From the NCBI RefSeq assembly GCF_026151205.1, contig NC_087081.1:7809246-7873245 (forward strand): DNA of 64,000 nucleotides, given 5' to 3'. The notes below the pieces were generated by a model. It worked only from the letters and a program-made list of their open reading frames with translations, ran no database searches and was not told where the DNA came from. Shown piece after piece: positions 13,264 through 26,243 of the stretch (position 1 is its first letter; the number at the start of each line of letters is the position of its first letter). Source of the stretch: Bolinopsis microptera. Its lineage: Eukaryota; Ctenophora; Tentaculata; Lobata; Bolinopsidae. The position numbers and the translations under genes are program-made.

Positions 13264-14052
13264 GTTAGGTAAGTAAGTAAGTAAGTAAAGATTATGACAT
13301 AACATCATCACAAGTGTCTACAAAATATCAATGCACTAAATAAAAAAATAATTTAAATAAATATATTTTTTCCATCAACATTAATAATTTATCAAATTAA
13401 ATTTATTAATTAATAAAATCTAACCTTTATCTATAAATAATTAATACATTAATACTTCCCAGTGAATAAAGATTTATGAAACGCTTCTTTGCCACAAAAT
13501 GGATGAAACCAATATATTCATAATGTGTCTCCTTATTGCCTTAAATAACTGGGTCCTTCAATTACCCTAAAACTAAACTTCATCGAAACATTCCAAAACA
13601 AAATCATTTACACAGTTTATTAGAAATCACATTTCTTTCTTAAATCCTTCCAATCTACTTTAAAGCTAAAAAACAGTCGAGCGTTCTTGACATCTGAAGG
13701 GAGATTTGTCCAGTAAGATGACTCGCTCCGGAAGTAAAAGAAGACTGGAGAATTCTTAAACTTTATTTTATCACTACTTATTACACCTATTGGTTTAAAC
13801 AGATTAAGACTCAGATCTGCTCATACTGAACAAACCCGAACCATATTCAGTCAAACCACTAGTTACTTTAAAAGCTTCAATAAGGTCCCCCCCATGTATC
13901 GCCGCTCTGCCAGCGTTGTCAAATGAGATATCCAGTCTGCACTGTATGGAAGAGAACCCTACCTCATCAACAAGACAGGGTAAAACCGCCTCTGGACGCT
14001 CTCCCACTCCAAAACAGTCCCCAACTCCATGAGCCGCAACTGATGCCACAAT
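13264..14052 (-). mobile_element. CR1-like LINE 3' fragment, array copy 3
   Basis: Same fragment. The GTAAGTAAGTAAGTAAG tail is clean at 13,268-13,289. A stretch reading LIEAFKVTSGLTEYGSGLF (about 13,804-13,905, - strand) is the conserved LINE C-terminal text. Confidence 0.87.
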
Positions 14053-14655
14053 AGGTGTGTAGATGTTAGGTATAAAATAGGGTATCGTGAGTTTAGTAAT
14101 ATTGACATGTGTATGACGTAATTGTGTGATAGTACATACAAACGTTTCAACAATTCTCTCCATTATTGCAACAAATTCATATTCCTCACAAGTGGGGGGT
14201 AAGAAACTCTCAAGATTCTAATGTTCATCACGACCACACGACAAACACACTGCACCATAACCAAACTGTATCAAATGTCCACACATCACAACAAATCACG
14301 ACTGCAAACCAAAAATGGTCAAATCAAAGTTACGTGTAATATAATGTCAAGAGCTATGGTTATAAGGTGAAACGAGTAGAACAGCACACGATAGATTTTC
14401 AGAGCATCGAAGGCAGTCCAACATGGAACAGGCCTTAACCTTCCTGCTATGCTTGGCAGCTCATTATTCAGAGATTTCCACGATAAACAAAGAACCAGAT
14501 GTTTCCTTCGATATTAGAAATTAACTTATATAGCACCATTAAACGTAAAGTGAAACAGAAGCTTACTACATTAATTTATTTAAACCTAGTATAATAACAA
14601 ATAAAGAGTGCATAGCTAAGGATTTCTTTTACAACATATTCCAAAGACAAATTTA
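14053..14655 (+). mobile_element. Penelope-like element GIY-YIG fragment, array copy 3
   Basis: Same fragment, more damaged, with an extra G run near 14,192-14,200. The DNA still aligns to the other copies from the LINE junction through the stop at about 14,655. Confidence 0.72.
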
Positions 14656-15184
14656 AACAAAATATTAGCACACGAACCTGCTATTCATTAGCCATTATGT
14701 ACCTTGGACAGAGTGTAAAACTTGTGTACCAATCACTATTTTCAAATAAATGTACAATACAACATTTGAGTAACCAGTATATCCAGTGTGTGTAATTTTA
14801 ATTTAGCATTTTAACTATTATAAAGCATTATATATACTAACATGATATAACAATTTTTACGCCCTGAAATGGCTTTAGACCCGAAAATTAGCCCTTACTC
14901 CTAACTTCCTTGTTTCACTTTCCCTTTGTCTCTTCAACGGAATAATATTCCAGATATCAGTAAATCATATTATTCTAACAATTATATCCGAGAGACCACA
15001 TTTGAATCGTAATACAATATTTTGAACCATTAAAATACTACGCAACAATTAATTATGCTAGTCGTAACTAATTGCAAATCCAAGATACCAAACATACTAT
15101 CTCAATGATCTGGTAAACCAACACTATTCACCTGTTTCTTGATTCAGGGATACTGTATTATACAGTAATTGATCTGGTACGACA

Positions 15185-16840
15185 GTGGTCCGCGGACCGT
15201 GGTCCGCGGACCGTGTACGGGCTATCTCGATACTGGCCAATGGACCCAAGGCAGAGTGTATGGGAATCAAAGATGTCTCCAGGAAAAGAAACCAAGCTTA
15301 ATAGAACCGAACGGAAACTACAGGAAGTGACTTGAAACTCTAAACGACACTCTAACAGAACTGAATGGGACCCAAGGCATAGTGTAGAAATCAAAGATTG
15401 TGCTCAGGAAAGATAAACCAAGCTTAATAGAACCGAACGGAAACTACAGAAGTGACTGGTAACCAAACGACACTTTAACAGAACTGAATGGAACAAATAC
15501 AAGTGTTAGGGAATCCAAAGATGTGCTCCAAGAAAAATGTAAACCAACTTAATAGAACCGAACGGAAAACTACAGGAAGTACTGAAACTCTAAACGAAAC
15601 TCTATCGGAACTACAGAAAGGACTACAACTCTTAACGACACTCCTATCCGAACTAAGCAGGAACTAACCAGAACTAAATGGACCAAAACAGAGTGTAGGA
15701 TCAAAGATTTTTGCTTCAGAAAAAGAAACCAAGCTTAATAGAACCGAACGGAACTACAGGGAAGTGACTGAAACTCTAACGGACACTCTAACAAACTGAT
15801 GGGACCAAAGCAGAGTGTAGGGAATCAAAGATTGTGCTCCAGGAAAAAGAAACCAAGCTTAATAAACCAACAGAACTACAGGAAGTGACTGAAACTTCTA
15901 AACGACACTCTAACAGAAACTGAATGGGACCAAGCAGAGTGTAGGGAATCAAATGATTGTGCTCCAGAAAAAGAAACCAAGCTTAATAGAACCGAACAGT
16001 AAACTACAAAAGTAACTGAAACTCAAAAACGACACTCTAACAGAACAGAATGGGACCAAGGCAGAGTGTAGTAATCAAGGATTGTGCTCCAGGGAAAAAG
16101 AGTCCAAGCTTAACAGAACCAACAGAAACTCAGAAATAACTGAAACTCTAAAACGAAACTCTAACGAACTACAGAAAGGACTACAACTCTTAACGACACT
16201 CTATCCGAACTAACAGGAACTAACACGAACTAAAAGGACCAAACACGAGTGTACGGGAAATCAAAGATTTGTGCTCCAGGAAAAAGAAACACAAGCTTAA
16301 TGAACCGAACGGAAACTACAGGGAAGTGACTGAAACACTTAACGACACTTTAACAAACTGAATGGACCAAAGCAGAGTATAGTGAGACAAAGAATGTGTT
16401 CCAGGAAAAAGAAACCAAGCTAACAGAAACCGAACCGAAATACGAATGACCTGAAACACTTAATGACACTTTTGTTGGAGTAGGCTAGAAGTCGGAAACT
16501 GTTATAGAAATGGGACGTTCTGTTCACATCCCCCTTACCTGATAAGCTCTTACACGGCAGCTCTACAATCAACTGAACCAACTGGGTTGATTGGTTAAAT
16601 CTTTCTTACTTTTTTAAATTTCCAGGAAATGTAATAAATGTATTGTATAATTGCATAATTGTTTCATATTATCATTATTTAACAACGTGACCAAGATAAA
16701 AGCTCATACCACTGTTGACCTGACAAACTATAACAATTCAGAGGATTTCTTGGGGAAACGTTACAGTGGGACTGGTGAAAGCATTTCAAACAACACCACG
16801 AAGGAACAAGAGGACCACGAAAATTGCGAGGAAGGACTGA
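15185..16840 (+). pseudogene. Coiled-coil repeat gene, 3' exons, array copy 4
   Basis: Fourth copy. Recognisable 126-bp repeats from about 15,245 to 16,470, tail and donor near 16,540-16,600, terminal exon 16,739-16,840 with the HEEQEDHE-type acidic/His-rich end. The opening of this copy keeps two perfect CCGCGGACCGTG repeats at 15,191-15,213. Indels interrupt the frame. Confidence 0.6.
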
Positions 16841-17782
16841 ACAACAACTACTGTTTTATCTACTATTTGAATTTTTAATTAAGCTGGCATTGTACACTGT
16901 AACCTTTGTCATTGGGCCCTGTAATCGTCTGTAATTCATCTGTAATCAACATTTATCTGTATTATTAACATTACTAATATACTGTTACAGCTGATAACTA
17001 TTAACTATCAACTAATATTGATTCCATGTGACTGTTTTCAACTGTACTGAACTTAATATGACGTAAACATATTATTATGAAATTACGATTTAACATAAAA
17101 TGACTAAGAAACTTTTGATATAAGCTGTGTTCAACTGTTAACATTATCATTTGAGAAATCTAACACTTAATTTAATAAAAACACCAACTAATCAACTGTC
17201 ACTGTTCTTATGACTTTATGAGGTCTTAAAACCCTACCAACATTACTTTTAGAGCGAACAGAAATGTCGGTACGACAACAATGTACCAGATAAACATCAG
17301 ACGCGCGTTCCTTTTGAACTTGAAGTTACGACCCGTCCTAATAATTACTAGTAACTGTAAAAAGGACGACTTATAGGATCAATATTTCGGTGCTCATCAA
17401 ATAGATTATAATACCTGATAAAAATCTCATAGCAGGGGTCCTGTCATACTTTTTAAGCTTACACCTCTGGAAATAAGTCCAAAATTAAGTTTTTTATCAC
17501 AACCGCCGACATATGGAGAAATAATGCGAAGAAGAGACATAAAGGATGCTTTTTGATGATATCTATCGCGTTTACTAGGTCACTCTTACATCTACCGCTT
17601 GTACGGTCTAGTGATATTACCTACTGATATCAATAAACTGTCTACATGGTAGGTTAGGAGGAGTAAAAGATGTACGTATAAAAATGTCTACCTTCTAAAA
17701 TATCACCAATCGCTAACACCTACGCAATGCATTTTATAGTAAATAAAATGCATGAGGATCATTACATACCTACTATCCATAG

Positions 17783-18563
17783 TAGGTAATTAAGTAAGTA
17801 AGAAAGATTATACATAACATCATCACAAGTGTCTACAAAATATCATTGCACTAAATAAAAAAATAATTTAAATAAATATATTTTCCATCAACATTAATAA
17901 TTTCTCAAATTAAATTTTATTATTAATAAAATCTAATACATTATCTATAAATAATTAATTCAATAATAATTCCCAGTGGAATAAAGATTTATGAAACGCT
18001 TCTTTTGCCACAAAAGTATGAAACCTAAGAAATTCATTATGTGTCTCCTATTGCATAAATAACTGGGTCCTTCAATTTTTCCCTAAAACTTCATTCGAAC
18101 CATTCCAACAATAAAAAATCATTTACACTGATTTAGAAACTCATTTCTTTCTTAAATCCTTCCATCTAACTTTAAAGCTTTAAAACTGACGAGCAGTTCT
18201 TGAAACTTGAAGGGAGTTTGTTCCAGTAAGGAATGACTCGCTCCGAAGAAAAGAAGACTGGAGATTCATAACTTCAGTTACACCTCTTATTACACCTATT
18301 TGGTTGAAACTAGATAAGACCAGATCTGCTCATTCTGAACCAACCCGAACCATATTCAGTCAAAACCACTAGTTACTATTAAAAGACTTCAATGAAGGTC
18401 CCCATGTATTCGCCGCTCTGCAGCGTTGTCAAATTGAGGATATCCAGTCTGCAGCTGTATGGAAGAGTACCCACTCATCAATAAGAACGGTTAAACCGCC
18501 TCGGACCTCTCCATCTCAAAACAGTCCACCCCACTTCCATGAGCCGCACACTGGATTCCCAAT
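17783..18563 (-). mobile_element. CR1-like LINE 3' fragment, array copy 4
   Basis: Same fragment, tail at about 17,783-17,805, fusion to the Penelope-like fragment at about 18,563. Frame broken by indels. Confidence 0.85.
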
Positions 18564-19171
18564 AGGTGTGTAGACGTTAGGTATAAAATAGGTATCGTGA
18601 GTTAGGTAATATTGACATTGTATGACTTAATTGTGTGATAGTACATACACACATTCAACAATTCTCTCCATATTGCAACAAATTCATATTCACACCAGGT
18701 AAGAAACTCTCAGAGATCTTATGTTCATCACGACCTACACCGACAAACACACTGCAAACCATACCAAACTGTATCAATATGTCCCTCATCACAACAAATC
18801 ACGACTGCAAACCAAAATGTGTCATATACAAAGTTACGGTTGGTAAATTAATGTCAAAGCTATATATGGAGGGGAAACGATAGAACAATCACACGATAGA
18901 TTTTCAGAGCATCGAAGAGCAGTCAACAGAGGTCTTTAACCTATCCTGATAAATGCTTGGCTGCTAATTTTCTGAGTTTTCAACTATAACATAGAGACCA
19001 GATATTTCCTTCGATATTGTTAGAAATTAACTTATATAGCACCATAAACGTAAAGGTGACAGAAAGCTTTTACTTACCATTAATTTTATATTAAACCTAG
19101 TATCAATAACAAAGAAGAGTGCGAGTAAGCTTAATGGATTTCTTTTACAACATATCAAAGACACAATTTAA
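18564..19171 (+). mobile_element. Penelope-like element GIY-YIG fragment, array copy 4
   Basis: The open frame at 18,635-18,883 reads GKKLSEILCSSRP and then ITTNHDCKPKCVIYKVT, the N-terminal side of the module including its cysteines. Frame is lost before YIGET. Confidence 0.75.
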
Positions 19172-19711
19172 AACAAATTAGCACCCGAACCTGCTGTTCA
19201 GTAGGAAAATTATGTACTTGTGACAGAGTGGTATACCGTGTGTACATCACTATTTTCCCAATGTAATGACAATACCATTTGATGTAACCGTATTCAGTGT
19301 AGTGTAATTTAATTTAGCATTTTAACTAGTATATAAGCATTATTTATATACTAACATTTATAACAATTTTAAGCCTGAAGATGGTGGGGGGGGGGTTGAC
19401 GCCGAAAAATTTGCCCTTACTACCTAACTATCCTGTTTCACTTGTCCATGTCCTCTTCCAAACCGGATAATATCCCAGATATCAGTAAATCAATATTATT
19501 CGTAACTAATTATAACCAGAGACCACATTAGAATCGTAATCAATAGTTTGATCCAGTAATTTACACGCTACAATTAACTTATGCTAGTCCGTAACTAATT
19601 GATCCAAGATACCAAGACATACTATTCATAGATCTGGTAACCAATCAACCTATTCACCCTGTGTGCTTGATTCAGGGGATACTGATATTATACAGTAATA
19701 GATCTGTAACA

Positions 19712-21403
19712 GGCCGCGGACCCGTGGCCGCGGACCGTGATCGTGCCTATCTCGATACTGCCAATCGGGACCGAATGCAGAGTGTAATGGAAACAAAGAT
19801 TGGCTCCCAGGAAAAAGAAACCAGCTTAATAGAACCGAACGGAAACTACAGGAAGTGACCTGAAACACTAAACGACACTCTAACAAACTGAATGGGACAA
19901 GGCATAGTGTAGGAAATCAAAAGAATTGTGCTCCAGAAAAAGAAACCAAGCTTAATATGAACCGAACGGAAACTACAGAAGTGACTGAAACTCTAAACGA
20001 CACTTTAACAGAACTGAATGGGACAAAAGCAGAGTGTAGGGGAATCAAAAGATAGTGCTGCCAAGAAAAAATGAACCAAGCTTAATAGAACCGAACGGAA
20101 ACTACAGGAAGTGACTGAAACTCTAAACGAAACTCTATCGGAACTACAGGAAAGGACTACAACTCTTAACGACACTCTAATCCGAAACTAACAGGAACTA
20201 ACACAGAACTATATGGGACCAAAACCAGAGTGTAGGGAATTCACAGATGAGCATCCAGGAAAAAAGACAACCAATCTAAATGGAAAACCGACTCGGAAAC
20301 ACAGGAAGTGACTGAAACTCTTAACGACACTCCTAAACAGAACGAAGGGACCAAAGCAAGTGTAGGGAACAAAGAATGTGCTCCAGGAAAAAGGATACCA
20401 AGCTTTAATAGAAACCGAACAGAAAACTACAGAAGTGACTGAAACTCTAAACGAACACTCTACTAACAGAACTGATTGGACCAAGGCAGAGTGTAGGGAA
20501 TCAAAGATTGTTCTCCAGAAAAACAGAAACCAAGCTTAATAGAACCGAAACAGAAATAACAAAAGTAACTGAAACTCAAAACGACACACTAACAGAACTG
20601 GAATGGGACCAGGCAGAGTGTAGGGAATCAAGGATTGTGCTCCAGGAAAAAGAAACCAAGCTTAACAGAAAACCGAACCGAAACTACTAAATTACTGAAA
20701 CTCTAAACGAAACTCTATCGGAACTACAGGAAAGGACTACAACTCTTAACGACACTCTATCCGAACTAACAGGAACTAACACAGAACTAAATTGGGACCA
20801 AAGCAGAGTGTAGGGAATCAAAGATTGTGCTCCAGGAAAAAAGAAACCAAGCTTAATAGAACCGAACGGAAAATTCTACAGTAAGTGACTGAAACTCTTA
20901 ACGACACTTTAACGAGAACTGAATTGGACCAAAGCAGAGTATAGGAAATCAAAGATTGTGTTCAGAAAAAAGAAACCAAGCTTAACAGAACCGAACAGAA
21001 ACTACAGAAGTGACTGAAACTCTTAATGACACTTTTTTTAGGATGAGGCTAGAAGTCTGGAAACTGAAAGTAGAAGGGACGTTCTGTTCACTCCCCCTTA
21101 CCTGAATAAGCTCTTTACAAACGGCACGCTCTACAATCAACTGAACCAACTGGGTTATGAGGTAAATCTTTCTACTTTTTTAAATTTCCCAGGAAATATA
21201 ATTGTTTTGTATAAATTGCATAATTGTTTCATATTATCATTATTTACAACGTGAACCAGATAAAGCTCATACCACTGTTGACCTGACAAACTTATAACAT
21301 TTCAGAGAATTCATTGGGGTAAAACGATACAGGTGGGACTGGTGAAGCATCAAACAAACACCACGAGGAACAAGAGGACCACGAAAATTGCGAGGAGGAC
21401 TGA
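19712..21403 (+). pseudogene. Coiled-coil repeat gene, 3' exons, array copy 5
   Basis: Fifth and last copy. Repeats extend from about 19,770 to 21,030 as blocks of three, then four, then two 126-bp units separated by the shorter LQERTTTLNDTLSELTG-type segments. Tail and donor lie near 21,070-21,165 and the terminal exon ends in TGA at about 21,403. The sixth occurrence of the upstream landmark (24,367) is not followed by repeats, so the array is truncated there. Confidence 0.6.
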
Positions 21404-22354
21404 ACAACAACTTGTTATGTACTATTGAAGTTTTAATTAAGTGCATGGTAACACAGTAACCTTTGTCATTGGCCTGTAATCGTCTTAAATCATCTGTAAT
21501 CAACATTTAGCTGTAATATTAACATTACTAGTATACTTTTATCAGCAGTTAACTATTAACTACAACTAATAATATTCTATGTGAAGTATTAAAACTGTAC
21601 TGACTTACATATGACTTAAACATTTATTATGATAATTACGAATTACATATAATACTAAATCTTGATTTAAAAGCTGTGTTCAACTGTTAACATTAACATT
21701 TGACGAAATCAGACACTTTAATAAAAAAACTCCAACTAATCATCTGTCAGCTTTTCTTATGAACTTTATGAGGTCATAGAACCCTACCAACATTACTTTA
21801 GAAGCGAAAACTGAATGCGGTACGACAACAATTGTAGCATAATAAACAACTGACTGCTCTTATGATCTTGAAGTTAGCGACCCGTCCTAATAAGTTTACT
21901 AATAACTGGAAAAAGGACGACTTTAGGATCAATATTTTCGGTGCCTCATCAAATATATTATAAAACCTGAAAAAAAAAAATATCATTAGCAGTGTCCTTC
22001 CATACTTTTTTTAGCTAAAAAACCGCTGGAATAAAGTCCAAAATTAACGTGTTAATCAACAACCAACGACAATATGGAGAAATAATGCGAAAGAGAACAT
22101 AATGGATGCTTTATGATGATTTCTAATCGCTTTTTACTAGTCATCTTACATCAACCGCTTGTACGTCCTAGTGGATATTACCTACTGAGTATCAATATAC
22201 TTTCAACAATGGTAAGGTTAAGGAGGTGTAAAAGATGTACGTAGAGTAAAATGTCTTCCTTCTAAAAATATCACCAATCGCTACACCTACGCTAAGCATT
22301 ATATATAGGTAAATATAATTCAATGAGGATCATATACTATACCTACTAACATTA

Positions 22355-23165
22355 GTAGGTAAGTAAGTAAGTAAGTAAAGATTATGACGATAACATCAAC
22401 ACAATTGGTCTACAAAATATCATTGCACTAAATAAAAAAATAATTTAAATAAATATATTTTTTCCATCAACATTAATAATTTATCGAAAAAAAATTTATT
22501 AAGTTAATAAAATCAATACAATTATCTATACATAATTAATTCATTAATAACTTCCCAGTGGGAATAAAGATTTATGAAACGCTTCTTTGCCACAAAAGGA
22601 TGAAACCAAAGATATTCAATTATGTTGTCTCCTTATTGCTTAATAACTGGGACCTTTCAATTATTCCCTAAAACTTTCATTCGAAACATTTCCAAAATAA
22701 AAATCATTTACAACGTTTTTAGAAATCATTTCTTCTTAAAACCTTCCAATCTAACTTTAAAGCTTAAAACTGTCGAGCATTTCTTGTACAATCTGAAGGG
22801 AGTTTGTTCCCCAGAAAGAATGACCTCGCTCCGGAAGAAAAGAAGACCTGGAGATATCTTAACATTAAGTTTTACGACTCTTATTACACCTAAATGATGA
22901 AAACTATATTAAGACCAGATCTGCTCATTCTGAAACCAAACCCGATCCAAATTCAGGTCAACACCACTAGTTATCTTTTAAAAGCTTCAATAAGGTTCCC
23001 CATGTATTCGCCGCTCAGCCAGCGTTGTCAAATTGAGGATATCCATCTGCAGCTGTAAGAAGAAGACCCACCTTCATCAATAAGACGGGTAAACCGCCTC
23101 TGACCGCATCTCCAGCTCCAAAACAGTCCCCCCAACTTCCATGAGCCGCAACTGGATTCCACAAT
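22355..23165 (-). mobile_element. CR1-like LINE 3' fragment, array copy 5
   Basis: Same fragment with a clean (TAAG)n tail at 22,357-22,380. Ends at the shared breakpoint ATTCCACAAT near 23,165. Confidence 0.85.
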
Positions 23166-23795
23166 AGGTGGTGTAAGATGTTAGTATAAAATAGGGTATG
23201 CGAGAGTTTATTAGTTTTAAATTGAAATGTGTATGAAACGTAATTGTGTGATAGTACATACAAAACGTTTTCAACAATTCACTCCATTAATTCAACAATT
23301 CATATTCAGACCAGGTAAGAAACTCCACAGAGATCATATGTTCCCATCACGACCACACGACAAACCACACTGCACCATACCAAACTGTATCATATGTGCC
23401 ACTCATCACAAAAACAAAACACGACGCAAACCAAAATGTGTCATAATACAAAGTACGTGAAATTATGTCAAGAGCTATAAATAGGTGAAAAACAAGGAAA
23501 GAAACCAGCAACACATAGACTTTTCAAGCACGGAAGAGCAGTCAATACAGCCTTTAACCTATTCCCCCCCCACCCCCCCCTGAAATAATCCCGTTGGCTG
23601 CTCATTATTCAGAGTTCCACGATAACATAGAACCAGATATTTCTACGAAGTATTTTAGAAATTAACTGTATATAGCACCATTAAACGTAAAGGACAGAAG
23701 ATACCTACATAAATATTATTAACCTAGTAACAATACAAAGAAGAGAGCTAGAAAGCTTAAAGGATTTCTTTACAACAAATTCAAATACCAATTTA
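23166..23795 (+). mobile_element. Penelope-like element GIY-YIG fragment, array copy 5
   Basis: Most damaged copy, with a C-rich insertion near 23,564-23,580. KPKCVI is readable near 23,430. Followed by the hammerhead-like motif at about 24,009. Confidence 0.7.
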
Positions 23796-24382
23796 AACAA
23801 ATAGCACACGAACCTGCTGGTTTTCTTAATATTAAGACTTGGACTGAGTGTAAAAACGTTGAACCAAATTCACTATTTTACAATGTAATGTACAATACCA
23901 TTTTGATGTAACCTGTATTCAGTGTGTGTAATTTTTAAATTTAGCCATTTAAACTAGTATAGAAGCAAATTATTATATACCCCTAAAACAAATTATAACA
24001 AATTTTGCCCGAAGATGGCGTTGACGCCGAAAATTTTGCCTTACACCTAACTTCGCTTGTTTCACTTGTCCCTTGTCTCTTCCAACCGGATGAATGATCC
24101 CAGAATAACAGTTAAATCAAATATTACGAAACTAATTATATCCGAGTAGACCACAATTTGAATCGTAATCAATAGTTTGATTCCGGGGAGGGGGTTTGGG
24201 GGGAGTAAATTACTACGGCTACAATAAATTAAAGCCTAGACGAAAACTAATTGCATCCAAATACCAAAACAACTAATTCATATAACTAGGTAACCAATCA
24301 AACTATTCACTTTAGCTGATTCAGGGATACTATTATTATACAGAATATGATCCCTGGTAGACAGTGGTCCCGGACCGTGTCC

Positions 24383-24603
24383 GCTTTGTCATCAGTCTTA
24401 AGATCTTTCATGAACTCCTTTTTAAACCGAGCTAAGAATCCTTCTGGTGATTCTTCACTTTCTTTTTTCTCTTTTGCATCTGCATCTTTATCATCTTTTA
24501 GAACAGGAGGGGTGGTGGAGATCCCTCTTGAAATACGAGAAATTGAATCAGCTTGACTAAATTGTTGAAGTTTTCTCAGCTGGTGGATGCAGTGCCTTGA
24601 CAT
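24383..24603 (-). CDS. First exon of a mitochondrial-presequence protein, possibly TIM44-like; cut by the array
   Basis: Opens with ATG at 24,601-24,603. The first ~30 residues are rich in Arg, Ser, Gln and Ile and lack acidic residues apart from one Asp (MSRHCIHQLRKLQQFSQADS then ISRISRGISTT), a typical matrix-targeting presequence. A Lys/Glu/Asp-rich stretch follows, then GFLARFKKEFMKDLKTDDK, which resembles the GF-x-x-x-x-x-x-KxE segment after the presequence of TIM44, the matrix tether of the import motor. The similarity is short, so the name is not assigned. Codon 74 or so meets the array junction (GCGGACACGG). The break lies close to where an exon could have ended, so either a splice donor was lost or the assembly jumps here. 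No downstream exon is in the window. Confidence 0.5.
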
Positions 24604-25260
24604 AACCTGTAAAAGACATAATTTTAATTAAACATGATAACAAAAATAAAAATAGTAAACATTAAAGGTCACAAGTATTGAAGACAATTTGATTTCTATA
24701 CATTTAAACACCTAATCAAATTATTGTTTTGATTTACTTTTAAAAATATTTGTTACAAGTTAAGCATGATCACACTTGGTCCCAGACACAAAAAGTTGAC
24801 ACTGGACACCAAACATGCCACTACCATGAAAAACCTGAACACTACACTCATCTCAGTAAGCAGACTTTCGGATACTGACCGTATAAAACATCTAGGGGAC
24901 TTTACAAAATTGTAATTTTGTCCGTGATGGGTGAAATTCCCTGATAAGTCTTTTCTTACCAGGGTCTGTTCCCTATTTTGGAACACAACTATGGTGTCAA
25001 CAGATGGACTACAGTAGGCAAGAAGGCCAAGGGGTTCGCATGCACATAGTAATAATAATAATAATAATTTAAACTTATAGATTATAGTGGCACAACAACT
25101 TAAAATGCACAGGTGTGCCACGAAAACAAGTCAGGATACAAGAAAACCTGAAAAGCAATCCACATTTAGGTTCCAAACCATAGAAAATTGTAAAGACTTG
25201 ATACACTAAATAACAAGGTTAAGGGTATGCACTTAACAGTAGAAACGTTGAAAAAATAGT
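24604..25260. other. Non-coding stretch
   Basis: AT-rich sequence with no supported gene. An (AAT)n run lies at about 25,047-25,067. The upstream region of the 24,603 start should lie here but no promoter motif stands out. Confidence 0.6.
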
Positions 25261-25261
25261 A

Positions 25262-26243
25262 AATTAATTAATATCAAAAGCACGTTTAAAAAGAAACGTT
25301 TTCAGATACACTTTAAAAGATTCCAGTGACATGCAATTCTTAATTTCAAGAGGCAGCTCATTCCATAATTTAGGACCAACTTTCTGAAACGATCTTTCTC
25401 CATACTGTGAATATACTCTAGGATCAGTCAAATAGATAAGATGATTATAATTGGCATATTTAAACATATCACTTAAATAATCTGGTCCCATACCATTAAG
25501 ACATTTATAGACAAGAAGCAATAACTTATATATTGAATTCTGTAACTAATAGGCAGCCAATGAAGGTCTTTCAGAGTGTCTCCTAGATGATCATATTTAT
25601 ATAGTCCTACTATAGCTTTAGCAGCTGCATTCTGAAAGAGTTGGAGTTGGTGGATGAGGTTGTCACTAATTCCATAATAAAGAGCATTGCAGTAGTCCAA
25701 TTTGCAGACAATGATGCTGTTAATTATAAGCTTGAGCTGAGCTTTACTAAAGAGATATTTTCTCCTTATTACATTCCTAAGGAGTCTGAAACAATGCTTT
25801 TTGAGGGACATGATTTGAGGCTCAAAAGTAAGATGATGGTCAATTTGAACACCAAGGTTCTTTGTTGTGCTGACAAATCTGATACAGGTATCATTTGATA
25901 GCTTAACTCCCCCTATACTGACCTGGTTTAGAACTTGAGGTGAGGCGATGATAAGTATTTGTGTTTTTCCAGGATTAAGTTGAAGGCAATATTCAACCAT
26001 CCAGCGCTGTATGGTCCTAGCGCAATTCACAATTTGGATGCCCAGAACATTTACCTGATCACAAGGTTTGAAAGTTTTATATACCTGGTGGTCATCTGCA
26101 TATCCTTGCACATTGAATCCAGATTTCTCGATGGTCCTATACAGAGATCTGATGTATATGTTGAATAGCACCGGTCCTAACACAGAACCTTGAGGTACAC
26201 CAAATTCTAGAATGATCGTATCACTAGTAGAAGAGCCTATCAC
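25262..26243 (-). pseudogene. CR1/L2-like LINE reverse transcriptase, 5'-truncated and frameshifted
   Basis: The upstream frame (26,243 to about 25,545) contains GVPQGSVLGPVLFNIYI and the catalytic GYADDHQVY, followed by LNPGKTQ and LGVQID, the standard order of reverse-transcriptase motifs 4-7 in CR1/L2-clade LINEs, then LHWLPISYRIQY. A one-base shift near 25,540 moves the frame to YKLLLLVYKCLNGMGP and the C-terminal GPKLWNELPLEIK, ending at a stop near 25,264. The endonuclease and the first palm motifs are missing. A 19-bp direct duplication (TATCACTAGTAGAAGAGCC) sits at the 5' break, 26,219-26,257. Confidence 0.88.

Larger units (their letters stand above)
1..24382. repeat. Tandem array of a ~4.58-kb composite unit (five near-complete copies plus partial ends)
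   Basis: A GC-rich landmark (GTCCGCGGACCGTG and variants) recurs near 1,473, 6,064, 10,646, 15,185, 19,712 and 24,367, giving periods of about 4.5-4.65 kb. Order within each unit: coiled-coil exon, short intron and terminal exon (+), AT-rich spacer of about 950 bp, LINE 3' end (-), Penelope-like GIY-YIG fragment (+), hammerhead-like motif, then the next coiled-coil exon. Copies differ by scattered one-base insertions and deletions and by odd G or C runs, so no copy has a fully open frame. The window opens inside a LINE segment; the last unit stops at about 24,382. Whether the indels are mutations or sequencing errors cannot be settled from this sequence alone, but their density contrasts with the clean sequence to the right. 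Confidence 0.93.
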
